Positions 1 through 6,239 of a DNA stretch of 9,187 nt are shown one piece after another. Below the pieces are notes generated by a model that did not search any database, had not been told where the DNA came from, and worked only from the letters and a program-made list of their open reading frames with translations. Where the stretch lies: positions 1 to 9,187 of the forward strand of contig CAYIAN010000022.1 of the NCBI GenBank assembly GCA_964361435.1, written 5' to 3'. This DNA comes from GWA2-46-10 sp964361435. Its GTDB lineage: Bacteria > Patescibacteriota > Minisyncoccia > UBA6257 > Colwellbacteraceae. Numbering within the stretch: position 1 is the first letter of the stretch; each line of letters opens with the position of its first letter. The position numbers were made by a program, and so were the translations under genes.

Positions 1-1462
1 TCTTGGGAGTAACCCAATAACCCAAGCGGAAACGTCCACCCAACATTAACCTCGTTTGCGCATCAATAGCGGGCAAGCTTCCTAAAAGAATCATGGTAGC
101 CGGGAGCAGCGCCCACTGAAGAAGGTATAGAACATAGTGGCGGGGCTTAAACCACTCGGGCTTAGGAGGAAGAAGTATTACCCCCAAGATGGCGGACAAA
201 AGAATTCCCACCGTAGCCAGACCCATAACGTTTTGCGTAATCTGCGGAAGGCTAAACGAAAGAATAGTCTTATTGAACTCGCCTCCTCCCAGAAGCAGAG
301 GCAACCAACCTAGGGCAAAGATTAATATAGAAGCCGTAGCCCAAGAATAAAAAGAGTCCAGCTTGTGAAAGGTCCAATAAAGCTTCTTCCTGAATTTAAT
401 CTTCTTGTTTTTAATAAAGCTTGTAATGACGTAGGCGATATTCTCGGACCCCCAAGCCCAACGACGCTGTTGCTTGTATACGTTCATCATCGTCTGCCAA
501 AACCCTGAAGCGGCATTGGCATCCATAGACACGGGATAGACCAAAGGAGTTACCCTCCAGTCGGAATTAAAGTGAAGATAACATTGCCAAAAGATGCGGG
601 AATCTTCGGAAACCACATTTTTGTGCCAAAATCCTATCTCCACCAACGCCTTGAAAGGCATGGAATGAGAAGAAAAGGTACCGAGATTCTCGGGGCGCGC
701 CTGTTGCATCATTTGATAGAAAGTGGCTGATAAAGATACTACGCGCGCGAAAACAGGAGCTTTGAAGATGTTGTTATTGAAAAGAGGGATGGGTTGGTAG
801 CTAGTGCGTTGTCTGTCTTCTGTGGTCAAAAAAGCGTGAGTTAAACGCCCAAAGTACTCTGGGTACACCTGGGTATCTACATCAAAAACCGAAACAATGA
901 TGTCCTCATAATTTAACCCCTCTTTATCTATAACCTCTCTCTTGATCTCCTTGGCCATCCAGGTTTGGTTTGAGCCCTTCCCGGGAATTTCTCCCTCCAG
1001 CCCAAGAGGATGTTGGGTCACCAAAAAATTACGGAACTTATTCCCGTACTCCTGCTGAACACGTTTTGCTACCCCCAAGGCTTCCTTTCCTGCTCTCCCC
1101 TCCGGACCCAGAACTATGATTATTTTCTCTTTGGGGTAATTCTCTTTTAATAAACTAATAAATGTTTCTTCTACTAGCTCATAAGATTCCTTATGCATCG
1201 GCAAGAGTACAAGGTGGTACACGTCTTCCCATCCTTCAATTGTTTTGGTTTTTTCTAGCCAGTTAATTTTCATATTTCCTTGCATCTTGCGGAGAGTGAG
1301 GGTCAGATATAACGACAAGGTGGCGGTACGCAAGAGCCAATAGATATCGAAAAGGATAATAAAGATAGCCGCAGCAACCGGAACGTAGGCGGAAGCGAGC
1401 ACCATGCCTATTAAGGTGATCCAAACCAGCATTCCAGGAAGTATTTCCAAAAATCTATACAT
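1..1462 (-). CDS. Membrane-bound family 2 glycosyltransferase (C-terminus cut by window edge)
   Basis: I translated this frame by hand. It is open for 487 codons from an ATG at 1462-1460 to the window edge, so the 3' end is missing. Residues 8-40 hold one or two hydrophobic segments. A GT-A type catalytic region follows, with a nucleotide-sugar/metal DxD motif (FDVDTQ, D194/D196), an acceptor-side ED motif (VVSED, E286-D287) and a QxxRW motif (QQRRW, 331-335). Three hydrophobic segments follow at about 370-390, 408-432 and 445-465. This order is that of processive or cellulose-synthase-like GT2 enzymes, which move sugars from nucleotide donors on the cytoplasmic face of the membrane. The substrate cannot be read from sequence. 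The ATG overlaps the tsaD stop by one base (TAATG), and no Shine-Dalgarno is visible, so translation is probably coupled to tsaD. Only a few residues may be missing at the C-terminus. Confidence 0.88.
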   Translation of the reverse strand, partial: MYRFLEILPGMLVWITLIGMVLASAYVPVAAAIFIILFDIYWLLRTATLSLYLTLTLRKMQGNMKINWLEKTKTIEGWEDVYHLVLLPMHKESYELVEETFISLLKENYPKEKIIIVLGPEGRAGKEALGVAKRVQQEYGNKFRNFLVTQHPLGLEGEIPGKGSNQTWMAKEIKREVIDKEGLNYEDIIVSVFDVDTQVYPEYFGRLTHAFLTTEDRQRTSYQPIPLFNNNIFKAPVFARVVSLSATFYQMMQQARPENLGTFSSHSMPFKALVEIGFWHKNVVSEDSRIFWQCYLHFNSDWRVTPLVYPVSMDANAASGFWQTMMNVYKQQRRWAWGSENIAYVITSFIKNKKIKFRKKLYWTFHKLDSFYSWATASILIFALGWLPLLLGGGEFNKTILSFSLPQITQNVMGLATVGILLSAILGVILLPPKPEWFKPRHYVLYLLQWALLPATMILLGSLPAIDAQTRLMLGGRFRLGYWVTPK

Positions 1463-2478
1463 TATAAGTTCAAGTTAGCTTGGGCTTCAATACGATATTT
1501 CTTGCCCTTTTCGTGATTCATATAGGCGGCTACCGCAATCATAGCAGCATTATCAGTGGAATATTTAAATTCCGGCATATAAAATTCCAATCTTTCCTTC
1601 TTGGCTCTCTTCGCTAGAGTCTCTCTCAAAAGTTTATTCGCCGCTACTCCTCCCGCCAAGAAAATGGATTGGGCTTTGTGTGCCCAGGCTGCTTTAATGG
1701 TTTTTTGAATTAAGGTCTCTACCGCGGCCATCTGAAAAGAGGCAGCTACATCTGCCCTCAATTTGGGAGTGAGTTTTTTGCCTCGAAGATAATACAAGAC
1801 TGAAGTTTTCAGCCCGGAGAAGCTAAAATCAAAGTTCTTTTGATTAAGCATGGGCCTTGGAAAATCTATGCTATTCGCATCTCCTTTCTCCGCAACCCTC
1901 TGAATCTCTGGACCTCCAGGATACGGAAACCCCAAAAGGCGCGCTACCTTGTCAAAGGCCTCTCCCACGGCATCGTCTTTCGTCTCTCCGATCTTTTTCC
2001 ATTTATCCATACTTTCCAAAACTATCAAAATAGTGTGCCCGCCACTTACCAACAAACCAATCGCGGGAAGCTTAGGGTTTCTAGCTTTCTCTTTCAAAGA
2101 AAGAAGTGGGCTGTATAGATGTCCCTCTAAATGGTTGGCTCCCAGAAGAGGTTTTCTGTATTTTTGCGCTAGGCTCTTGGCAAAATCTATCCCTGCCCAT
2201 AGGGCTATTTCCAATCCTGGTCCAACTGTTATGGCTACAGCATCAATATCCTTCCAATCCTTTTCCCCAACGACAGACGCACAAACCGCAGGAAGATTCT
2301 TTATGTGCTCTCTTCTCGCCAACCCTGGTTCTACTCCGCCGTATGGGCGGTGCAACTCTATTTGAGAAGAAACTTCATTTTTCAGTACGTTAAAACGAGG
2401 CTTCTTTAATCCTCCCCTAGCCTCAATAAATGCTACGGCTGTTTCATCGCAGGATGTTTCGATCGCTAATATCCTCAT
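1462..2478 (-). CDS. tsaD: tRNA N6-adenosine threonylcarbamoyltransferase TsaD
   Basis: TsaD transfers threonylcarbamoyl from threonylcarbamoyl-AMP to A37 of tRNAs that read ANN codons, forming t6A in the cytoplasm with TsaB and usually TsaE. The 338-aa length is normal. The start MRILAIETSCDET is the family's ATPase-fold N-terminus. Metal-ligand histidines are present in NHLEGH (H116, H120), and the third ligand is the aspartate of STDN (D309). SGGHT (145-149), the FDKVARLLGFPYPGGP block (175-190) and LAGGVAANKLLRE (274-286) are the expected nucleotide-binding segments. Two blocks differ slightly from the common bacterial form: GVEPGLARREH replaces GVVPELASREH, and GPGLEIALWAG replaces GPGLxGALxxG. 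I see no strong Shine-Dalgarno before the ATG. The upstream small gene ends 21 nt earlier, and the downstream glycosyltransferase starts inside this stop codon. TsaB and TsaE genes are not in the window. Confidence 0.97.
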   Translation of the reverse strand: MRILAIETSCDETAVAFIEARGGLKKPRFNVLKNEVSSQIELHRPYGGVEPGLARREHIKNLPAVCASVVGEKDWKDIDAVAITVGPGLEIALWAGIDFAKSLAQKYRKPLLGANHLEGHLYSPLLSLKEKARNPKLPAIGLLVSGGHTILIVLESMDKWKKIGETKDDAVGEAFDKVARLLGFPYPGGPEIQRVAEKGDANSIDFPRPMLNQKNFDFSFSGLKTSVLYYLRGKKLTPKLRADVAASFQMAAVETLIQKTIKAAWAHKAQSIFLAGGVAANKLLRETLAKRAKKERLEFYMPEFKYSTDNAAMIAVAAYMNHEKGKKYRIEAQANLNL

Positions 2479-2499
2479 CAGGCAGGATGGGCTGTCAAA

Positions 2500-2730
2500 T
2501 TAACTCGAATGTCTGCTCCTAGTTAGTTCGGATGCTTGAGCAATAACTGTACGTTCTTCCTCAAAAAACTTTATAATGTCTTTCACTAACTTTTCTGATT
2601 TCTGGTTGTATTCCAAAGAAGCAATGGCGTTTTCAAACTGAGAACGTTTTTCCGGAAGTATTTTAAAAATGATTGAATCTCTAACTAGGGATGTTAATCT
2701 TTCTTTCTGGTCTTTGAATTGATTGATCAT
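2500..2730 (-). CDS. Hypothetical protein, 76 aa, predicted helical
   Basis: I do not recognise this family. The 76-residue product is charged (many Lys, Glu, Arg), lacks Cys and Trp, and has no signal peptide or membrane segment. Its pattern of hydrophobic and charged residues suggests two or three amphipathic helices, with a central ILPEKRSQFENAIASLEY segment and a second helix KLVKDIIKFFEEERTVIAQ. It sits between the 114-aa gene (31 nt upstream) and tsaD (21 nt downstream) on the same strand, so it is probably in one transcript with tsaD. The ATG is the only credible start, because a TAA stop lies four codons upstream in frame. The nearest purine-rich site, GGGAG, is 20 nt from the ATG, with a perfect 16-bp palindrome between them. 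The gene could be spurious, but the spacing and strand favour a real one. Confidence 0.55.
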   Translation of the reverse strand: MINQFKDQKERLTSLVRDSIIFKILPEKRSQFENAIASLEYNQKSEKLVKDIIKFFEEERTVIAQASELTRSRHSS

Positions 2731-2733
2731 GAC

Positions 2734-2749
2734 TAATATTTAAATATTA
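2734..2749. repeat. Perfect 16-bp AT palindrome TAATATTTAAATATTA
   Basis: The sequence equals its own reverse complement over all 16 bases. It lies between the stop of the 114-aa gene and the ATG of the 76-aa gene (minus strand), directly between a GGGAG and that ATG. It could be a protein-binding site, a weak RNA hairpin, or chance in an AT-rich spacer. Confidence 0.5.
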
Positions 2750-2761
2750 ACTCCCGATTTA

Positions 2762-3106
2762 CTAAGATGATTTTTCGATAAGCTCTCTGAGTCTCTCGCT
2801 CTTTTCCTCAATACTACTGAGTCGTCTATCTCTTTTATCTCTAATACCAAGTTTTTCTTCTAACCTCTCTATCTGTCGATCGAGTACCGTTTCACCGAGG
2901 GCGGCTATAGTGCTTTCTAAAATGGCCGTTACTTCTACTGGCTGTTTTATAAAATCTGCGACCGCCTCTTCACCTATCGCTTTTATGTCTTCCCGTTTTG
3001 ATTGCCAGAAATCCCAAGCCCCAACTGCAAGCGCAGCCAAAGCCACGATATCTTCCAATGAGGTTTCGCTACCTGACGGTCTCTCTGTTTTTCTATACAA
3101 TCCCAT
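2762..3106 (-). CDS. Hypothetical protein, 114 aa, hydrophobic patch plus charged helical tail
   Basis: I do not recognise this protein. After a short polar N-terminus, residues 18-34 (EDIVALAALAVGAWDFW) form a hydrophobic stretch that could be a membrane-associated or amphipathic helix. It is flanked by charges and is too short and interrupted to call a clear transmembrane segment. Residues 40-75 are mixed alpha-helical. From about residue 76 to the end the chain is very rich in Arg and Glu with leucine spacing (RQIERLEEKLGIRDKRD, then SIEEKSERLRELIEK), which suggests coiled coil and oligomerisation. There is no Cys and no catalytic motif. The gene follows tRNA-Glu on the same strand with its own TATAAT 26 nt upstream of the ATG, and precedes the 76-aa gene. 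No Shine-Dalgarno is visible. The function is unknown. Confidence 0.65.
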   Translation of the reverse strand: MGLYRKTERPSGSETSLEDIVALAALAVGAWDFWQSKREDIKAIGEEAVADFIKQPVEVTAILESTIAALGETVLDRQIERLEEKLGIRDKRDRRLSSIEEKSERLRELIEKSS

Positions 3107-3131
3107 TAGTCTACAAATGCTTAGTATCTAT

Positions 3132-3137
3132 ATTATA
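3132..3137 (-). promoter_or_regulatory. Candidate -10 box (TATAAT) for the 114-aa gene operon
   Basis: On the minus strand TATAAT lies 25 nt before the ATG at 3106, predicting a leader of about 19 nt. I see no good -35 at 16-18 bp spacing, and the hexamer is not preceded by TG. The transcript may also arise by read-through from tRNA-Glu, because no terminator is visible between them. Confidence 0.4.
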
Positions 3138-3168
3138 CGCCATTTATTATTTAGGAGAACTTGTTGTG

Positions 3169-3241
3169 TGACCCCAAGGGGAATCGAACCCCTGTTTCCA
3201 GGATGAAAACCTGATGTCCTAGGCCACTAGACGATGGGGCC
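3169..3241 (-). tRNA. tRNA-Glu (anticodon UUC)
   Basis: A complete 73-nt cloverleaf reads on the minus strand. Acceptor GGCCCCA pairs with TGGGGTC along all 7 positions, counting one G-U pair. The D arm is GTC...GAC. The anticodon arm TCAGG/CCTGG carries loop TTTTCAT, with anticodon TTC at 3207-3205. The T arm AGGGG/CCCCT carries loop TTCGATT, and the discriminator is A. The following bases are CAC, so CCA is not encoded and must be added by a CCA-adding enzyme. It decodes GAA and GAG and, in most bacteria, also supplies glutamyl-tRNA for tetrapyrrole synthesis or transamidation. An apparent upstream start of the valS frame at 3234 lies inside this gene and is not used. Confidence 0.97.
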
Positions 3242-3267
3242 AAAAACCTTTTGCAAGGCGTCTATAA

Positions 3268-3294
3268 AGTATAATAGGCTCTCTTTCTTTTCAA
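3268..3294 (-). promoter_or_regulatory. Candidate promoter for tRNA-Glu (TTGAAA-15-TATACT)
   Basis: On the minus strand TTGAAA (3294-3289) is followed after a short 15-bp spacer by TATACT (3273-3268). The predicted start near 3261 gives a leader of about 20 nt before the mature tRNA 5' end. The -10 overlaps a plus-strand TATAAT at 3270-3275. Confidence 0.4.
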
Positions 3295-3297
3295 TAA

Positions 3298-3325
3298 TGG
3301 ATATGGCGCTAAGCCCGGGTATAAT
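3298..3325 (+). promoter_or_regulatory. Candidate valS promoter; TATAAT 7 nt before ATG (leaderless)
   Basis: TGGATA (3298-3303) is a weak -35 that lies 16 bp before TATAAT (3320-3325). Standard spacing from the -10 puts the first transcribed base at 3332-3333, which is the A of the ATG at 3333. The same block, with two base differences over 18 nt, lies before hsp20. Confidence 0.5.
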
Positions 3326-3332
3326 GAGAATT

Positions 3333-5519
3333 ATGAAGCTCGATATGGATTCTCGCTTTGATCATCTGAAGCTAGAGCCTGAAATATACAAGATTTGGGA
3401 AAAATCTGGTTTCTTCAATCCTGATAATTTAGTTAAGAAGGGTATAGCTGAAAAAAGCGCAGGTAGGTTCTCTATGGTTCTCCCCCCACCCAATGTAACC
3501 GGACTACTTCATATGGGGCACGCTATTGTGCTCACTATAGAAGATATTATGACCCGCTTTGCGAGAATGCAGGGTAAAAAGACTCTTTGGCTTCCCGGGG
3601 TAGACCACGCTGCTATCGCCACCCAATCCAAGGTAGAAAAGATTTTATACAAAGAAAAGGGGCAATCCCGTTACGATCTAGGAAGAGAGGAATTTCTGAA
3701 GCTAGTCGAGAAATTCGCCACTGATTCTCATAAAACAATTGTCGATCAAACTCGTAGAATGGGAGCATCTTTGGACTGGTCAAGAGAAGCATACACTCTG
3801 GATGATAAGAGAAATTTTGCCGTCCGCACCGCTTTCAAGAAAATGCATGATGATGGTTTAATTTTCCGCAAAGACCGAGTAGTCAACTGGGATCCCAAGG
3901 GTCAAACAACGATATCAGATGATGAAGTGGTACACGAAGAAAGAAAAGCGTTTCTTTATACATTTAAATACAGTAAAGATTTCCCAATATCCATCGCTAC
4001 CACTCGTCCGGAGACAAAATTGGGGGATACAGCCGTAGCAGTTCACCCCTCGGATACGAGATACAAAAAATATGTGGGTAAAGTTTATAACGTGAATTTC
4101 GTTGGAGAAAAATTGCAGCTCAAGATAATTGCCGATAAAGATATTGATCCGGAATTCGGAACGGGGGCTTTAGGCGTAACGCCCGCCCACAGTATGGTTG
4201 ATTACGAAATGTCCATCCGACACGATATTCCCCTTAAGCAAGTTATAGACGAAAAGGCGCGCATGACTGTTGGGGGTGAAAAGATCAAAGGTAAAAAAAC
4301 CGTTGAGGCTAGAGAGATGGTCTTGCAGTGGCTTAAAGAAAACAACCTTCTAAAAAAGACGGAGGAAATTACTCAAAACATCTCCACCGCTGAACGCACG
4401 GGGGCAGTGGTGGAACCCCTTCCTAAACTACAGTGGTTTATAGATGTAGATAAGAAGTTCAAAATTCCTCAATCCTCTATTGACGGAATAAGAGCTGGTT
4501 CGGAGGTAACGCTCAAAGAGTTAATGCGTACCGTCGTAAAAAACGGGCAAATTAAGATTTTGCCTAAGCGTTTTGAGGGGGAATATTTTCGCTGGATCGA
4601 TAACTTAAGGCCCTGGTGTATCTCTCGTCAGATATGGTTCGGACACCGCATTCCTGTTTGGTATAAAAACAAAGAAACGTATGTGGGCATGGACGTACCC
4701 AGAAGTGTTGGCTGGAAGCAGGATCCTGACACTCTGGACACATGGTTTTCCTCAGCCCTATGGACATTTTCCACTCTGGGTTGGCCAAAGGACACAAAAG
4801 ATCTCAGGGAATATCATCCAACAAATGTTCTCGAAACCGCTTACGAGATCCTGTTCTTTTGGGTAGCAAGAATGATCTTAATGAGTACTTATCTTTTGGG
4901 AGAAATCCCTTTCCGTACCGTATACCTCCATGGATTAGTAAAGGACGAACGCGGTAAGAAAATGAGCAAATCATTGGGAAACAGTATTGACCCAGTAGAT
5001 ATGATAGATCTCTACGGTGCAGATGCCGTACGTATGTCGTTGATAATCGGAGCCGCTCCGGGGAGTGATAGTAAAACATCTCAAGACAAGATTAGGGGAT
5101 ATAGGAATTTCACTACTAAGATCTGGAACGCTTCCCGCTTCGTCTTGATGAATTATGACGATACTCTAAAGTCCAAGCCAAAATATAATGCTGCTGATAA
5201 GCGTCATCTAAAAAAACTTGAAGAAGTTAAAACTAGGATTACTAAATACATAGAAGAATATAAATTTCACCGGGCAGGAGAGCTCATCTATCAATACTTT
5301 TGGCATACATTTGCTGATAAGATAATTGAAGAGTCAAAAGAAAGACTTCGCTCAGAAGACAAGATGGAGCGGGTTGCCACCCAAGCAATTCTAATGACCA
5401 TTCTTAAAGAATCACTGAAGATGCTCCATCCTTTCATGCCATATATCACGGAGGATGTCTGGAGAAGGGTTCCTAAAGAAAAGAATGAAGCCAATTTACT
5501 AATGATCCAAAAATGGTAA
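3333..5519 (+). CDS. valS: Valyl-tRNA synthetase (short form without C-terminal coiled-coil arm)
   Basis: ValRS joins valine to tRNA-Val and hydrolyses mischarged Thr-tRNA-Val. Counting from the ATG at 3333 (728 aa), PPPNVTGLLHMGH at about 51-63 carries the HIGH motif. The CP1 editing domain holds TTRPETKLGDTAVAVHP (223-239) and GTGALGVTPAHSMVDYE (276-292). WCISRQIWFGHRIPVWY (428-444) and DTWFSSALW (469-477) are class Ia ValRS blocks, and KKMSKSLGN (542-550) is the KMSKS loop. A helical anticodon-binding domain follows from about 595 to the end. Typical bacterial ValRS has roughly 880-950 residues; this one stops after the helical domain and lacks the tRNA-binding coiled coil. The usual AHD of the editing domain is AHS, but the downstream Asp (VDYE) is kept. 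In-frame ATGs also occur at 3234, 3297, 3303, 3324 and 3345. I chose 3333 from promoter spacing; 3345 is also possible. No Shine-Dalgarno is seen. The stop overlaps the PrsW start. Confidence 0.96.
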   Translation: MKLDMDSRFDHLKLEPEIYKIWEKSGFFNPDNLVKKGIAEKSAGRFSMVLPPPNVTGLLHMGHAIVLTIEDIMTRFARMQGKKTLWLPGVDHAAIATQSKVEKILYKEKGQSRYDLGREEFLKLVEKFATDSHKTIVDQTRRMGASLDWSREAYTLDDKRNFAVRTAFKKMHDDGLIFRKDRVVNWDPKGQTTISDDEVVHEERKAFLYTFKYSKDFPISIATTRPETKLGDTAVAVHPSDTRYKKYVGKVYNVNFVGEKLQLKIIADKDIDPEFGTGALGVTPAHSMVDYEMSIRHDIPLKQVIDEKARMTVGGEKIKGKKTVEAREMVLQWLKENNLLKKTEEITQNISTAERTGAVVEPLPKLQWFIDVDKKFKIPQSSIDGIRAGSEVTLKELMRTVVKNGQIKILPKRFEGEYFRWIDNLRPWCISRQIWFGHRIPVWYKNKETYVGMDVPRSVGWKQDPDTLDTWFSSALWTFSTLGWPKDTKDLREYHPTNVLETAYEILFFWVARMILMSTYLLGEIPFRTVYLHGLVKDERGKKMSKSLGNSIDPVDMIDLYGADAVRMSLIIGAAPGSDSKTSQDKIRGYRNFTTKIWNASRFVLMNYDDTLKSKPKYNAADKRHLKKLEEVKTRITKYIEEYKFHRAGELIYQYFWHTFADKIIEESKERLRSEDKMERVATQAILMTILKESLKMLHPFMPYITEDVWRRVPKEKNEANLLMIQKW

Positions 5520-6187
5520 TGCCAGAAGTATCTGTACTCTTGGGTTTAGTGGCTCCTATGTTCTGGTTAGGGTTCTTTCTCTTTGAGGACCGAGAGCATC
5601 CAGAACCGAAATTTATGATTTTAATAATCTTTCTGGGGGGGATACTTTCCGCTTTTTTGTCTTTATCTCCAGAGATATACCTAAATGCTGAATTTCCCCA
5701 AACAGGGCTTCCTTATCAATCAAAATTATTGATACCCTTTGCCTTCATTGAAGAACTCATGAAATTTACGGTTGTATATTTAATCATTAAATACAGTAAA
5801 TATTTTGACGAGAGGGTGGACGCTATGATTTATATGATTACCGCTGCCCTAGGATTTGCAGCCATAGAAAACGTCCTTAATCTTTTCAATATTCTTGAGT
5901 TCCACGAAGTTATACAGACAACCGTTGTGAGAGGCATTGGAGCGACTCTCCTCCATGCGATAAGTTCCGGACTCTTTGCCTTCTACTGGATGAGGGGGAA
6001 ACCTTTCTTGGGACTCGTAAATGCCACGATATTACATACTCTCTTCAACTACCTCATATTGCGCATTGAAGGGGATGCAAAAATATACGCCACCTTAATA
6101 TTAGTTTTGGCCGCTTTCTTCCTCTTCAGGGACTTTGAGATCATAAAAAAACCGAGGGGGCACCTCGTTGGAAAAGCGAGTGCGTAG
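5519..6187 (+). CDS. PrsW-family intramembrane metalloprotease
   Basis: PrsW proteins are multi-pass membrane metalloproteases related to the Abi/CAAX protease clan. In Bacillus subtilis, PrsW makes the first cut in the anti-sigma factor RsiW. Counting from the ATG at 5519 (222 aa), about seven hydrophobic segments run at 3-19, 31-49, 68-89, 101-122, 138-155, 158-181 and 186-202. The expected active-site residues are present: EELMK (E78, E79, K82), FAAIEN (E117, N118), a histidine in ATLLHA (H146) and HTLFN (H173, N177). The first loop has the family's acidic EDREHPEP signature. The start at 5519 shares one base with the valS stop (TAATG). An ATG at 5513 would add only two residues. Cotranscription with valS is very likely. 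No anti-sigma factor or other substrate gene is visible, so the target is unknown. The family call is strong, but the biological role is open. Confidence 0.92.
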   Translation: MPEVSVLLGLVAPMFWLGFFLFEDREHPEPKFMILIIFLGGILSAFLSLSPEIYLNAEFPQTGLPYQSKLLIPFAFIEELMKFTVVYLIIKYSKYFDERVDAMIYMITAALGFAAIENVLNLFNILEFHEVIQTTVVRGIGATLLHAISSGLFAFYWMRGKPFLGLVNATILHTLFNYLILRIEGDAKIYATLILVLAAFFLFRDFEIIKKPRGHLVGKASA

Positions 6188-6220
6188 GCGGTTTTGTGAG
6201 GAGAACACTCCACCGCCTAC
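6184..6220. terminator. Bulged 13-bp hairpin in a convergent spacer (possible transcript end)
   Basis: Starting at the PrsW stop codon, GTAGGCGGT (6184-6192) pairs with ACCGCCTAC (6212-6220). Inside, GGAG (6200-6203) pairs with CTCC (6208-6211) around an AACA loop. The two stems are contiguous on the 3' side, and a 7-nt bulge TTTGTGA lies on the 5' side. It sits between converging genes, as a two-way transcript end would. No T-run follows on the plus strand, and only a TTTT some 9 nt away follows on the minus strand, so it is not a classic intrinsic terminator. It could equally be an mRNA-stabilising 3' structure. Confidence 0.45.
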
Positions 6221-6239
6221 ACACGATTCGTTTGCTTCA

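Noticed and set aside
1840..2393. Several plus-strand open frames opposite tsaD
   Set aside because: They are antisense to a strongly conserved gene, have protein-unlike composition and no start signals.
3242..3275. TTGCAA (3251-3256) plus TATAAT (3270-3275) as the main valS promoter
   Set aside because: The 13-bp spacer is too short for normal sigma factor binding; the TATAAT at 3320 fits better.
3234..3332. valS starting at the first ATG at 3234
   Set aside because: It begins inside tRNA-Glu, the added residues do not resemble a ValRS N-terminus, and promoter candidates lie downstream of it.
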